Source: UMGS1370 sp046957575 (lineage in GTDB: Bacteria > Bacillota > Clostridia > Lachnospirales > Lachnospiraceae). Taken from it: a stretch of 64,000 nt of DNA. Shown here piece by piece: positions 7,591 to 17,002 of the stretch. The notes beneath the pieces are model-generated. The model was given only the letters and a program-made list of their open reading frames with translations. It was not told the origin of the DNA and searched no databases. The stretch spans positions 11,096 through 75,095 of the forward strand of contig JBKUOG010000016.1 in NCBI GenBank assembly GCA_046957575.1. The letters run 5' to 3'. Positions within the stretch are counted from its first letter, which is position 1. Every line of letters starts with the position of its first letter. Made by a program: the position numbers and the translations under genes.

Positions 7591-8931
7591 TCATTCTGCT
7601 AATACTGCCTGGTAAGCTTCTGCCATGCCCTTTTCCTGAATCAGGTCATAGTATCCCCGAACCATTGGAATCATGCCGGTTAAATCAGCATGCCAGTAAT
7701 CTTCTCTCTTCATAATCTCTTCTACAGATGCAGTCTTCATAAATTCCATAATCTCTGTGCCGTCGTTTGCCTTGTCAGTTCTGTAGAATGCAATCAAAGC
7801 TGCCATAGAAAAGGTTAATGCCGCCGGATACTTGCCGAATTTTTCTTTGTACTCTAAGATAGTGGGCAGAACCCGTACCTGGAACTTGCTGACAGAATTT
7901 AATGCAATGCTTAACAGCTGATGCTTGATAAATGGGTTGCTGAAGCGCTCCAGGACGTCTTTTGCAAACTGGACGTCTGTCTCGGTATTTCCTAAAGTAG
8001 GTACAATCTCATCAAACAGGCACTTCTTTAAAAATGCGCTGACTGTTTCGTCCTTTAAGCACTCGCCTACTGTCTGTAAACCATACAGATATGCGCCTAA
8101 TACCATGGAGGTATGACCGCCGTTTAAGATACGTACTTTTCTCTTCTTATATGGTTTTACATCGTCTGTCCATACAATGTTGTAGCCAGCTTTATTAAAT
8201 GGAAGTTCATCTTCGTGGTGGCCGCCGATTACCCACAGATGGAAAATTTCAGCGGTATCAATTAAATTGTCTGTGTAGCCAAGCTGTCTGTTCAGTTCTT
8301 CTGCTTCTTCCCTGGGATAGCCGGTTACGATGCGGTCAACCAGGGTGCTGCAGAAATCATTCTCTTTATTGATCCAGTTTTTGAAGTCCTCGCCTAACTC
8401 CCACAGGTCTGCATATTTTAATACGCATGCCTTTAAGTTGTCACCGTTGTCGTCAATCAATTCGCAGGGGAGGAGAATCATTCCGGGAAGACCTGCCTCA
8501 AATCTCTTATATAAAAACTGGGTCAGCTTTGCCGGGTAAGACTTAGGAGGCATGTCGGTCAGCCTTTCTGTGCCAAGATATTCAATGCCTGCCTCTGTTG
8601 TATTAGAAACCAGCACTCTTATATCCGGGCTGGCAGCCAGTGCAATATACTCTTCATACTGCGTGTAAGGATTCAGCGCTCTGGAAATCGAAGTAATATG
8701 GGTATGCTCATTTACCACTTCGCCATTACTGATGCCGCGAAGGAATAAATTGTACTCGCAGTTCTGATCTGCAAGCATCTGGCACATACCTTTTTCAATC
8801 GGCTGTACAACTACGATCTTGCCGTCATACAGACCTTTTTCCTGCAGTTTGTGGAAAAAGTAGTCTACAAAACCTCTTAAAAACCCACCTTCACCAAACT
8901 GAATGACTGTTTCTTTTACCTTGCTGTTCAT
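7591..8931 (-). CDS. uxaB: Tagaturonate reductase
   Basis: This NAD-dependent mannitol-dehydrogenase-family enzyme interconverts tagaturonate and altronate in galacturonate catabolism. The 446-residue product opens with the cofactor motif IQFGEGGFLRGF, has VSNTTEAGI as expected for UxaB, and shows the conserved KxRxLNGGH pattern (KVRILNGGHTS) of the catalytic domain. The ATG at 8929-8931 is chosen because GGAGG lies eight bases before it. It is monocistronic here and has its own operator-bearing promoter. No partner genes (uxaA, uxaC) are in the window. The acidic-glycan cluster at 29-44 kb could feed related uronates. Confidence 0.9.
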   Translation of the reverse strand: MNSKVKETVIQFGEGGFLRGFVDYFFHKLQEKGLYDGKIVVVQPIEKGMCQMLADQNCEYNLFLRGISNGEVVNEHTHITSISRALNPYTQYEEYIALAASPDIRVLVSNTTEAGIEYLGTERLTDMPPKSYPAKLTQFLYKRFEAGLPGMILLPCELIDDNGDNLKACVLKYADLWELGEDFKNWINKENDFCSTLVDRIVTGYPREEAEELNRQLGYTDNLIDTAEIFHLWVIGGHHEDELPFNKAGYNIVWTDDVKPYKKRKVRILNGGHTSMVLGAYLYGLQTVGECLKDETVSAFLKKCLFDEIVPTLGNTETDVQFAKDVLERFSNPFIKHQLLSIALNSVSKFQVRVLPTILEYKEKFGKYPAALTFSMAALIAFYRTDKANDGTEIMEFMKTASVEEIMKREDYWHADLTGMIPMVRGYYDLIQEKGMAEAYQAVLAE

Positions 8932-8958
8932 GGCAGCTCCCTCCATTATTGTATATTT

Positions 8959-9036
8959 TGTAAGTGCTTACATTTCCTTATCCTTACTATACAACAGGTT
9001 TTAGAAATATTCAAGCGTTTTTTGTAACCGTTTTCT
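8959..9036 (-). promoter_or_regulatory. uxaB promoter with LacI-type operator and cre-like site
   Basis: TTGAAT (9009-9014) and TATAGT (8986-8991) are 17 bases apart on the minus strand. Just downstream lies TGTAAGTGCTTACA (8959-8972), whose 6-bp arms pair perfectly; this is the form of a LacI-family operator. A weaker copy, TGTAAGCATTTACA, sits at 9046-9059 inside the end of the upstream gene. TGTAACCGTTTTCT (9023-9036) matches a catabolite-responsive element at all but the last position. Repression by a uronate-sensing LacI protein plus catabolite control is the natural reading; the regulator itself is not in the window. Confidence 0.5.
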
Positions 9037-9037
9037 C

Positions 9038-10672
9038 TTATCTTTTGTAAGCATTTACATTCGGCACATACAGATAGTTGTTGTCCGTCTTACTGTCTCC
9101 AATCATAGCCCGCATTTCTCTTACCTGCCTGCTGTCTGGAAGCAGCCGGACCCAAAGCTGCCAGGGAACTGAATCCTTAACCGCCTTTTCATCAATGACT
9201 CTTCCGGCATAATAATCCTCGTACAAATCCGCATACAGGCTGGTCATCTCATCAATAAACTCCCACGATACCGGATCCATCTTTTTTTCAATCTGCCTGG
9301 CAATTAATTCTTTAATATACTGGCGGGAGTAATTCTCAAAATCCAGCAGTTCCCCGTTATCAATCCCATGCCTGTCTGCCCAGCCAGATACATCTGTCAA
9401 TTTGGTCTGATACGTTAAATTGCCTTCTTCATCCCAGCGCATCACTCCATACTGGCATGGGGTAATGCTGATGGAATCGCTGATAATCTCATAAATTCCA
9501 TAAGGTTCTTCTTCTTTTTCTGCCTGTTTAATGACCGAAAGTCTGGGACCTGGACCTAGGCGTTCCTCCGGCAGTTTTAGCTGACTGTTCTTTTTTAAAC
9601 GCTGTACATGGAGATGGCCGCTGACATACACTGGCAATTCCCATTTTTCCAGCAAAGCCGCTGCCTCTTCGTAATTGTCCATGGCGCAGTCTGTAGTATA
9701 AAGGCTGCTCTGCGGAAACAGATTGTGATGCCCTACCGGGATAACCGTAACGCCAGCTTCTTTTGCCTCTTTTAGCTGGCCATCCATCCAGGAAAGGGTT
9801 TCTTCCTTTAGTCTTCCGCCTACCAGATTGACCGGCTCATATTGACAAGTATCTAACATCATCATCCAGTACCTCTCATCCAGTTCGTACACATAGCTTA
9901 GGGAATGAACGTCCCTGCTTCTTGCCTGATCATATCCATAATTGCGGTAATACTCATAAAACTCTTCCGGTGTAATGGGCTGCCCCTTTGTCTTTTCATC
10001 CCCGAAATAATAAGAAGCGTGAGGATTGTTGATATCATGGTTTCCGGGAATCACCAGAACCTGGATGCCGCTTTCCTGAATCTTTGCCAGTTTGTCCGAT
10101 AATTCCTGGTGATTCTCCTTTTCCCCGTTCATAGTAATATCTCCGCTGAGAATCAGCGCATTCGGTCTCTGCTGTATTACTTCCTCTGAAAATGCATCTA
10201 ACAATTCCGGAAGATACTGGATCAGTTTTCCGTCACTGGATGCAATAAAATCCCGATATGCTTTCCCAAAATCCGTAATGCTGTGGCTCTGATAGTGAAG
10301 ATCAGATGCAACTACCAGTGTAGGCGGTTCATAAGGCGGTTCTGGTTCTATATATGGTTGCTCTGGCTCCTTTGTCTCTGTCTGCTGCGCTTTGTCAGCT
10401 CTGGATTCCTCTGTCTGAGTTTCTGTTGGCGGTGTTTCCTCCGGCAGCGTTTCCAAAGGCACTGTCTCCTCCAGACTCTCTTTTTCCGGTCCCTGTGTTG
10501 TCTCTGGTTCCTGAGACGTAAACGTCTCCTGATCCGAATGCTCTTTCTGATCCCGGCTGATAATTCCTGTCACTGCCCAGATTATCAAAAGCAGAAGCAG
10601 CACTGCAAAAACTGCCCCCAGATTCTTCCGGTTCTTCTTTATCCAGCTTATATTTATCCAGTCCTTTTTCAT
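9038..10672 (-). CDS. Membrane-anchored calcineurin-like metallophosphoesterase
   Basis: The 544-residue protein has one N-terminal membrane segment (about 18-38), a Glu/Thr/Pro-rich linker (about 41-117) and then a metallophosphoesterase domain. Its metal motifs are in order: SDLHYQ (Asp124, His126), SGDITMNGE, PGNHD, VGHHN and SGHLH. The domain should therefore lie outside the membrane with a dinuclear metal site. A C-terminal helical region of about 130 residues follows. It is 17 bases downstream of a HAD phosphatase gene and probably shares its transcript. The substrate is unknown; relatives are annotated as phosphohydrolases of the YkuE/3',5'-cyclic-nucleotide type. Confidence 0.82.
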   Translation of the reverse strand: MKKDWINISWIKKNRKNLGAVFAVLLLLLIIWAVTGIISRDQKEHSDQETFTSQEPETTQGPEKESLEETVPLETLPEETPPTETQTEESRADKAQQTETKEPEQPYIEPEPPYEPPTLVVASDLHYQSHSITDFGKAYRDFIASSDGKLIQYLPELLDAFSEEVIQQRPNALILSGDITMNGEKENHQELSDKLAKIQESGIQVLVIPGNHDINNPHASYYFGDEKTKGQPITPEEFYEYYRNYGYDQARSRDVHSLSYVYELDERYWMMMLDTCQYEPVNLVGGRLKEETLSWMDGQLKEAKEAGVTVIPVGHHNLFPQSSLYTTDCAMDNYEEAAALLEKWELPVYVSGHLHVQRLKKNSQLKLPEERLGPGPRLSVIKQAEKEEEPYGIYEIISDSISITPCQYGVMRWDEEGNLTYQTKLTDVSGWADRHGIDNGELLDFENYSRQYIKELIARQIEKKMDPVSWEFIDEMTSLYADLYEDYYAGRVIDEKAVKDSVPWQLWVRLLPDSRQVREMRAMIGDSKTDNNYLYVPNVNAYKR

Positions 10673-10689
10673 CCAGTCCTCTTATCCCA

Positions 10690-11478
10690 TCAAATAATGC
10701 CCAGTTCCTTCATTGCCCAGGCCACTCCGTCTTCTTCCACTGTCTTTGTCACAAATGTGGCATAGGGTTCCAGTCCTTTATCATGCTTGCCCATAAGAAC
10801 TGCGTTTTCTGCAAATTGGAACATGGACAGATCATTCATACTGTCTCCAAATACATAGGCGTCCTTTAAAGGAATCCCATAGTGTTTCAGCACCCACTCA
10901 ATCGCAGTTGCCTTGGAATGTCCCTTTGGCACGCACTCATAAAAACCGTTTCTGTCAATCACATCAAAGTCTTTTTCAATGACTTTAAAAAATCCCTCTT
11001 TATCAACTTCCCCGTCTGCTGTCATACAAAACTTGTCAAACTCATAGTCTGTATCCTCCAGAGCAGGCGACGTCTCTCCCATTTCCTCGTTAATCGACAG
11101 ACGAAGCTGTTCCATCCAGGGGGTTTTGTAAGGCTTTTCACTAAAATAACAACCCTGGGAGCCTTCGAGTACAACCTCTGCCTTGTATTCTTTAATTGCC
11201 TGGCGCAGCTTGATTCCCTTTTCATAAGGCACATGGCAGGCATAGACTTCTTTGCCTTCCACCATAATGCAGGTCCCGCATCCGCACAATGCCCCGTCTG
11301 TCTCCACTTCCTTTAACAGCGGCTCTACCAGCACATAGCTTCTTCCGGAATTAATAAAAACCAGATGTCCGTTTCTTCTTGCCGCTTTTAACGCCTCTTT
11401 TGCACTCTTTGGCACCTGCCTGGCGGTTTCACTTAACAAAGTCCCGTCAATGTCAAAAAACAATGCTTTTCTGCTCAT
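10690..11478 (-). CDS. Cof-type HAD-superfamily hydrolase
   Basis: The 262-residue product starts with the HAD nucleophile motif FFDIDGTLL (Asp9, Asp11) and has INSGR as motif II. The Lys in KGHSKATAIEW and FGDSMNDLSMF as motif IV complete the active site. The C2 cap insertion of the Cof/YidA type lies between motifs II and III. Such enzymes dephosphorylate sugar phosphates, FMN or pyridoxal phosphate; the substrate cannot be told here. It precedes the metallophosphoesterase gene in the same direction. Confidence 0.85.
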   Translation of the reverse strand: MSRKALFFDIDGTLLSETARQVPKSAKEALKAARRNGHLVFINSGRSYVLVEPLLKEVETDGALCGCGTCIMVEGKEVYACHVPYEKGIKLRQAIKEYKAEVVLEGSQGCYFSEKPYKTPWMEQLRLSINEEMGETSPALEDTDYEFDKFCMTADGEVDKEGFFKVIEKDFDVIDRNGFYECVPKGHSKATAIEWVLKHYGIPLKDAYVFGDSMNDLSMFQFAENAVLMGKHDKGLEPYATFVTKTVEEDGVAWAMKELGII

Positions 11479-11549
11479 ATCTTAAGTTTCTCCTCTTCTC
11501 TGAAAGCTAAAACAGGGCTGCATCGGTTTCCCCATTGCAGCCCATTTTT

Positions 11550-12131
11550 TTAATTCTCTCGAAAAACGATTTCTCCTGTTGTTGCATCCATGCTCTCTAC
11601 AATCGCCAGAGATTCCAGATGAATGCCCTTTTCCCGAATGGCGTCTCCGCCTCTCTGGAAGCCTTTTTCAATGACAATCCCGGCCCCTACCAATGTTGCC
11701 CCGGCGTCCTGAACCAACTGGGCCAGTCCCTCCAGTGCCTTGCCATTTGCAAGAAAATCATCGATCAGAAGCACCTTGTCCTCAGTTCCCAAAAAGTCTT
11801 TCGATACAATAATATCGTAAACTCTGCCATGAGTAAAGGACTCTACTCTGGAAGTGTAAACATCTCCAGCAATATTTTTTGTCTTGGTCTTTTTTGCAAA
11901 AACCACAGGTACGCGGAAATACTGGGCCACAATACAGGCGATTCCTATTCCGGAAGCTTCTATGGTCAGGATCTTATTGATCTCTTCTCCTGCAAAGCGT
12001 TTGCGGAATTCCTTTCCGATTTCCTCAAACAGATCAATATCCATCTGGTGATTCAAAAAACTGTCTACTTTTAAAACGCCGCCCTCGCGGACAACGCCGT
12101 CTTTTTGTATCCTGTCTTTTAAGAGCTGCAT
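11550..12131 (-). CDS. xpt: Xanthine phosphoribosyltransferase
   Basis: This enzyme makes XMP from xanthine and PRPP in purine salvage. The 193-residue length and sequence match Xpt, with the PRPP-binding motif VLLIDDFLANGKA (about 120-132) and the N-terminal LLKDRIQKDG. It follows the trigger-factor-like gene by only 31 bases, so there is no room for the guanine riboswitch that often precedes xpt in Bacilli and Clostridia; none is seen. Confidence 0.93.
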   Translation of the reverse strand: MQLLKDRIQKDGVVREGGVLKVDSFLNHQMDIDLFEEIGKEFRKRFAGEEINKILTIEASGIGIACIVAQYFRVPVVFAKKTKTKNIAGDVYTSRVESFTHGRVYDIIVSKDFLGTEDKVLLIDDFLANGKALEGLAQLVQDAGATLVGAGIVIEKGFQRGGDAIREKGIHLESLAIVESMDATTGEIVFREN

Positions 12132-12162
12132 GGCACACCCTCCATTTTCTTTTGCGTTATAC

Positions 12163-13281
12163 CTATTTTGCTACTGCTTTGGAAGTTAAGAAGTTTAATA
12201 CCTTGATCTGAAGCGCTGCCTCGTCAACAGTTTCCTGACCAACCTGCTCGACCAGAGAAGAAACATCTTCTAATCCCTGCGCTTTGGCTAAAACATCATA
12301 ATCTCCGTCTTCCAGAGTGATGTTTTCTTTTTCTGCAATGGCTTCAAATGCAAGCTGCAGCTTAACAGAATCGCTGACCTGCTGTTTAAACATTTCCTGG
12401 AATTCCTCAACACTGGCCATCCCATTCATAGCTGCATACATTTCCATGTCCATCCCGTAAATAGCAGCCATGTTGGTCATCTGCTCCCACTGCGCTTTAT
12501 AATCTTTCTCAACTCTTGCGTCAATATCACTAAACTGGCAGTTGGCAATCATTGCTTCCAGCACATCATTTTCCATCTGCATCTTTGCCATATCTTCATT
12601 GCTCTTTTGCAGTTCCTGACGGATGCTCTCCCGATATTCTTCTACTGTAGAAACGCCGGATTCCAGTTCCAGACTTTTTACAAATTCGTCATTTAATACT
12701 GCTTCCTGCTTTTCTTTTACAGAATTTACAGTAACGTCGAAAGTTACATCCTGTCCCTTTAACTCTTCACTGTTGTAATCTTCCGGGAAGGTTAAATTTA
12801 AGGTAACAGCATCGCCTTTTTGGGCTCCAACAAGTCCCTCTTCAAATCCGTCAATAAAGGTGCCGGAACCCAGTTCCAAATCGCTGCCCTGGGCAGTGCC
12901 GCCTTCAAATGCAACTCCATCTTTTTTGCCTACATAGTCAATGTTGACTGTATCGCCTTCTGCTGCTGCCCGATCCACCTCTGTAAAAACAGGGTGAGAG
13001 TCCAGTGCATACTGAATGATTTCCTCTACATCTTCGTCTGTAACAGTTGTATCCATAGGAGTATACTCAAGTCCAATGTACTCGCCAAGCACTACGCTGC
13101 CTTCTGGAACCTCTTCATCAGCGGCTGTTGTCTCTGCTGCGCTTTCTTTCGTTCCTGCAGACTCGCTTGTTGCTGCTGTTGTCTCTGCTGCTGAAGTAGA
13201 AGCAGTATCATTACTTGAACAGCCAGCTAATACCACCATTGCTGCTGCGCCGCATACTATTAATTTTTTTGTTTTTCTCAT
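12163..13281 (-). CDS. Trigger-factor-like peptidyl-prolyl isomerase lipoprotein
   Basis: The 372-residue precursor has a signal peptide ending in a lipobox (VLAGC), then a Thr/Ala/Ser/Glu-rich linker. An FKBP-type domain follows (about 100-185, with NIDYVGKKDGVAFEGG and FIDGFEEGLVGAQKGD), then a trigger-factor C-terminal helical region (about 195-370). It lacks the ribosome-binding N domain of cytosolic trigger factor, so it should be a surface-attached folding helper. The ATG at 13279-13281 is used because the upstream GTG lies within the ribosome binding site GTGAGGAG. It may be co-transcribed with xpt. Confidence 0.85.
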   Translation of the reverse strand: MRKTKKLIVCGAAAMVVLAGCSSNDTASTSAAETTAATSESAGTKESAAETTAADEEVPEGSVVLGEYIGLEYTPMDTTVTDEDVEEIIQYALDSHPVFTEVDRAAAEGDTVNIDYVGKKDGVAFEGGTAQGSDLELGSGTFIDGFEEGLVGAQKGDAVTLNLTFPEDYNSEELKGQDVTFDVTVNSVKEKQEAVLNDEFVKSLELESGVSTVEEYRESIRQELQKSNEDMAKMQMENDVLEAMIANCQFSDIDARVEKDYKAQWEQMTNMAAIYGMDMEMYAAMNGMASVEEFQEMFKQQVSDSVKLQLAFEAIAEKENITLEDGDYDVLAKAQGLEDVSSLVEQVGQETVDEAALQIKVLNFLTSKAVAK

Positions 13282-13381
13282 AATTCTCCTCACTAACTTT
13301 ATCTGTTTGCCGGCAGGTCCTTCTTTTTGGCCGGTTTCTGTAGTATAGCATACCGGTTTCTGAAAAGAAAGACCTGAATCA

Positions 13382-14779
13382 TTACATTTTTATAAAGGCT
13401 TTAAATGCTTTGTAAGTATTGTATACATCCAGTTTGGAAGTAAGTTCAAACGGGGAATGCATGGAAAGCACCGGCACGCCTAAATCTACAGTATCAATAT
13501 CCATGTGGGCTACCAGCTTGGCAATGGTTCCGCCGCCGCCTTCGTCTACGGCTCCCAGTTCTCCGGCCTGCCAGTAGACTCCCTCTTTTTCCATTGCGGC
13601 AATCACCGCAGCCATGGTCTCTGCACTGGCGTCATTGGATCCGGATTTGCCCCTTGCTCCAGTATACTTGGTCAAAACGCATCCCTTATTGATATAGCTG
13701 GAATTTAACGGCTCGTACACCTGCGGGAATGTGGGATCAAATGCTGCATTTACATCAGAAGACAGGCACATGGAACTGCGCAGCAGAGTGCGGATATTTA
13801 CCCCTGCCTGCTCTGCCAGATCTTCCAGATAATGAAGAAGGAAATCAGAATTCAGTCCTGTGTTTCCATCGGATCCAATTTCTTCTTTGTCTGCAAAAAA
13901 GGTGACGGTGGTGTGCTGCGGCATGTCTGTATCAATCTCCGCCATCATAGCCGTATACGCGCATACCCGGTCATCCTGTCCGTAAGCGCCTACTAAACTT
14001 CTGTCTAATCCCACGTCTGCTGCCTTTACTGCCGGAACCATCTCAATCTCCGCCCGGTAAAAGTCTGCCTCGGTAATGCCGTATTTGTCATTAAGAAGCT
14101 TTAATGCCAGCAGTTTTACCGGTTCTTTTACTTCGTCATCCTGGTAGGGAACAGAACCTACTACGATATTCAGCTCTTCCCCGCGGATACCGTCAGAAAG
14201 CTTTCTTTCGTTCTGCTTTGCAGCCAGATGAGGAAGCAAATCCGTAACGCAGAATACCGGATCCTTGTCGCTCTCGCCAATTACCACCTCGACTGCTTCT
14301 CCATCCTTTTTCACCACAACGCCATGCATGGCTAACGGAATGGTCGTCCACTGGTATTTGCGGATTCCTCCGTAATAATGGGTTTTAAACAAAGCAATAT
14401 CGTCCTTCTCATACAATGGATTGGGCTTTAAATCCAGTCTTGGAGAATCGATATGAGCGCCGTTTAAGCGAACGCCCTTTTCCAGTCCCAGAGTGCCGAA
14501 TGTAGTGGCAATCAAAGACTTTTTGCGGTTTACATAGTATACCTTGTCACCAGGTTTGTAAGAAGCGCTGGCGTCAAAAGGCTTATATCCTGCCTTTACC
14601 AGACGGGATACAATAGCAGAAACGCATTCCCGCTCTGTCTTTCCCTCGTTTAAGAACTTTTTATACCCCTCACAGAACTTTTCTGCCTTTCCAATCTGCT
14701 TTGGAGCTTCCTTTCCAATATTAGGAGCCTTCCAAACTAACTTTTCAGCCAGTTCCTGGCCTTTTGTCTTTTTTGACAT
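13382..14779 (-). CDS. M18-family aminopeptidase
   Basis: This cytosolic zinc aminopeptidase removes N-terminal, usually acidic, residues. The 465-residue product shows the metal and catalytic motifs of M18: NGAHIDSPR near residue 105, GQDDRVCA, DKEEIGSDG and the C-terminal SMHSPFEL histidine. The N-terminal region is of usual length. It starts 26 bases before... the end of dtd is upstream on the same strand, so dtd and this gene may share a transcript. The bacterial name apeA is used for some members, but I leave the symbol open. Confidence 0.92.
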   Translation of the reverse strand: MSKKTKGQELAEKLVWKAPNIGKEAPKQIGKAEKFCEGYKKFLNEGKTERECVSAIVSRLVKAGYKPFDASASYKPGDKVYYVNRKKSLIATTFGTLGLEKGVRLNGAHIDSPRLDLKPNPLYEKDDIALFKTHYYGGIRKYQWTTIPLAMHGVVVKKDGEAVEVVIGESDKDPVFCVTDLLPHLAAKQNERKLSDGIRGEELNIVVGSVPYQDDEVKEPVKLLALKLLNDKYGITEADFYRAEIEMVPAVKAADVGLDRSLVGAYGQDDRVCAYTAMMAEIDTDMPQHTTVTFFADKEEIGSDGNTGLNSDFLLHYLEDLAEQAGVNIRTLLRSSMCLSSDVNAAFDPTFPQVYEPLNSSYINKGCVLTKYTGARGKSGSNDASAETMAAVIAAMEKEGVYWQAGELGAVDEGGGGTIAKLVAHMDIDTVDLGVPVLSMHSPFELTSKLDVYNTYKAFKAFIKM

Positions 14780-14806
14780 ATTCTTATCCTCCTTAACATC
14801 CGTATA

Positions 14807-15256
14807 TTAAAACAGTTCTCTGCTGTCTAAAGCCAGCGTAAAGGGACCGTCATTAACCAGTTCTATCTGCATATCTGCTCCGAAAATGCCATGTTCTACT
14901 TTGCTTACATGGTTCCGGCAGCACTCCATAAAGTATTCGTAAATCCGGTTGGCATGATCCGGCGCTCCTGCTTTTACAAAGCTTGGCCGATTGCCCTTCT
15001 TGCAGTCCGCATAAAGTGTAAACTGACTGACTACCAGAAGTTCTCCCCCTACATCGGCTAAAGACAGGTTCGTCTTGCCGTTTTCGTCTTCAAAAATCCG
15101 TAACCGGCAGATTTTATCCGCCAGCTTTTTAGCGGTTTCTTCTGTATCCTCATCTGATACTCCCAAAAGGATTGCAAATCCTTTCTCAATCCGTCCAGTC
15201 TCCTGTCCGTCCGCTGTTACTGCGGCTTTTGTCACCCGCTGCAATACTGCTTTCAT
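14807..15256 (-). CDS. dtd: D-aminoacyl-tRNA deacylase
   Basis: Dtd hydrolyses D-amino acids mischarged on tRNA. The 149-residue product has both signature motifs, SQFTLYAD (about 77-84) and the C-terminal Gly-Pro motif NDGPFT (about 134-139). The family is about 145-150 residues, so it is complete. It lies 11 bases after the alarmone synthetase gene and 27 bases before the M18 aminopeptidase gene on the same strand. That is a typical Clostridial arrangement, in which relA-like and dtd genes are neighbours. Confidence 0.96.
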   Translation of the reverse strand: MKAVLQRVTKAAVTADGQETGRIEKGFAILLGVSDEDTEETAKKLADKICRLRIFEDENGKTNLSLADVGGELLVVSQFTLYADCKKGNRPSFVKAGAPDHANRIYEYFMECCRNHVSKVEHGIFGADMQIELVNDGPFTLALDSRELF

Positions 15257-15267
15257 GCTGTGTCTCC

Positions 15268-15942
15268 TTAACTGTCTAGTGTAGTGTCTCGTTCTGCCTC
15301 TTCCTGCTGTGCCCTTGCAATGGCAGAAATAGCTTCATTTAGGGAAAACATTTTTGCATCTAAAATATCCACCATATCCGCACACGCCTTTAACTCCTGA
15401 AGAAGCTTGATTGGAGGATTGCCTTCTAACTTATAGGCAATCTTGTGCTCTAAGCTGGCCCAGAAATCCATGGCAACTGTCCGAATCTGAATCTCTACCT
15501 TCGTTTCCACCGGACCGTCTGTCAAATACACCGGAATGGTCACTACCATGTGGTAACTCTTATAGCCATTGGGCTTTGGTTTTTTAATATAATCTTTTAC
15601 GTAAAGAACTGTCACATCTGCCTGTTTTGCAATCATATCTGCAATCTGGTAAATGTCTGACATAAATGAACAGATAATGCGAATACCGGCAATATCGCTT
15701 AATTTATCCCGCATATTTTCGATGGTAACCTCATATCCATCTGCCTTCAGTTTCCGCACAATGCTGTCCGGGGTTTTCAGTCTGGATTTGATGTGCTCAA
15801 TCGGAGTGTAGTCATACCTCTCCGTAAACTCATCATTCATAATCTCTATTTTCGCATTAATCTGCTTTAAGGCTGCTCCATAGAGGAACATTGTCTCTTT
15901 CCACTGATCCGCCGGTTCCTGTCTGCGGTGACCTGGTGTCAT
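15268..15942 (-). CDS. Small alarmone synthetase (GTP pyrophosphokinase, RelQ/YjbM type)
   Basis: The 224-residue protein consists of a single RelA/SpoT synthetase domain without the hydrolase, TGS or ACT domains, so it is a small alarmone synthetase making ppGpp or pppGpp. Visible motifs are HIKSRLKTPDSI, DIAGIRIICSF, KPKPNGYKSYH and VEIQIRTVAMDFWASLEHK, which carry the GTP- and ATP-binding residues. It ends in a charged helix. The ATG has GGAGG closely upstream. It precedes dtd on the same transcript. Confidence 0.92.
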   Translation of the reverse strand: MTPGHRRQEPADQWKETMFLYGAALKQINAKIEIMNDEFTERYDYTPIEHIKSRLKTPDSIVRKLKADGYEVTIENMRDKLSDIAGIRIICSFMSDIYQIADMIAKQADVTVLYVKDYIKKPKPNGYKSYHMVVTIPVYLTDGPVETKVEIQIRTVAMDFWASLEHKIAYKLEGNPPIKLLQELKACADMVDILDAKMFSLNEAISAIARAQQEEAERDTTLDS

Positions 15943-15972
15943 TATCCTCCACCTCGCTTGTTCTGCAAATCC

Positions 15973-16896
15973 TTATAACTTTAATCCTTTTAACAGCGCC
16001 CCCAGTCCGGTAGATGCGCTGCCAGTTTCTTTATAGTCAAATACTTCTTCTGGTTCGTCTTCCGGCTCAACCGCCTTCATACTCAGACTGATTTTGCCGT
16101 CATTTAACCCGATAATCTTCACCTTTACTTCCTGTCCCTCTTTTAAAACAACTCCGGGATGCTTAATTCGCTGGCTGCTGATCTGGGAAATGTGCAAAAG
16201 GCCGGTAAGTCCATTCTCTAAAGTTACAAATGCGCCATAGTCTTTTAATGACTCAACTGTACCAGTTACAATGGCACCAACCTGACATTTGGAAACTTTC
16301 TTTCTGGTTTCTGCCGCCTGCTTTTCTCTTGCCACCTCTCTGCCGGACAGGACAAGGCGCTTTTCTTCTTCATCCGCAGTAATAACCGTAACTTCTACAC
16401 TCTTTCCACTCCATGCTTCCAAATCTTCTACATACTCTGCTGCCAGCTTGGAAGCCGGAATAAACCCTCTGATGCCTTCCAGATATGCAGCAGCTCCGCC
16501 TTTTACGATCTCGCTGATCTTTACAGTGACAACCGTCCGCTCCTCCATCATCTGTTTTAATTTGTCCCACGCAAAAATATCATTGGCCTCTTTTTTGGAA
16601 AGCAAAATATTGCCCTCTCCATCGTCTCTCTTTATAACTGTCGCACTGACCTCATCGCCCACATGAATAGACTCCTTTATGTTAAAGTCAGGGTCGCTGC
16701 TTAAATTCTCTTTGGTAATAATCCCTTCTGCATAATACTTTAAATCCAGTACAACTCTGTCATCCTCTACGCCAATTACTGTACCGGTTAAAATATCACC
16801 TTCGTTTACTCTGCGAAAAGACGCTTCCAACTCAGCCGCATAATCTTCCATGCTCTCTGACGTTTCTGCAATCTCTGCTCTTTGTTCTTCACCCAT
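15973..16896 (-). CDS. S1 RNA-binding domain protein (RpsA-like, three S1 domains)
   Basis: The 307-residue product contains three S1 OB-fold repeats: GDILTGTVIGVEDDRVVLDL..., then KISEIVKGGAAAYLEGIRGFIPASKL, and VGAIVTGTVESLKDYGAFVTLENGLTGLLHISQIS. It is shorter than proteobacterial ribosomal S1 and resembles Firmicute S1 homologues (YpfD type) that bind mRNA on the ribosome. The ATG at 16894-16896 is chosen because GAGAGGG lies eight bases upstream; earlier in-frame starts lack a site. It is transcribed away from the structured repeat element at 17003. Confidence 0.87.
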   Translation of the reverse strand: MGEEQRAEIAETSESMEDYAAELEASFRRVNEGDILTGTVIGVEDDRVVLDLKYYAEGIITKENLSSDPDFNIKESIHVGDEVSATVIKRDDGEGNILLSKKEANDIFAWDKLKQMMEERTVVTVKISEIVKGGAAAYLEGIRGFIPASKLAAEYVEDLEAWSGKSVEVTVITADEEEKRLVLSGREVAREKQAAETRKKVSKCQVGAIVTGTVESLKDYGAFVTLENGLTGLLHISQISSQRIKHPGVVLKEGQEVKVKIIGLNDGKISLSMKAVEPEDEPEEVFDYKETGSASTGLGALLKGLKL

Positions 16897-17002
16897 TTTT
16901 CCATCCCTCTCTTTTTGTAAATCTGCAACACATCTATTTAAACATAAAAGCCTTGTTTTTGCCAGAGGTTTCACAAAAATTTAATAAAAAGCCGCCAGGA
17001 TG

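Noticed and set aside
12132..12162. A guanine riboswitch before xpt
   Set aside because: The gap to the previous gene is only 31 bases and holds no such structure.
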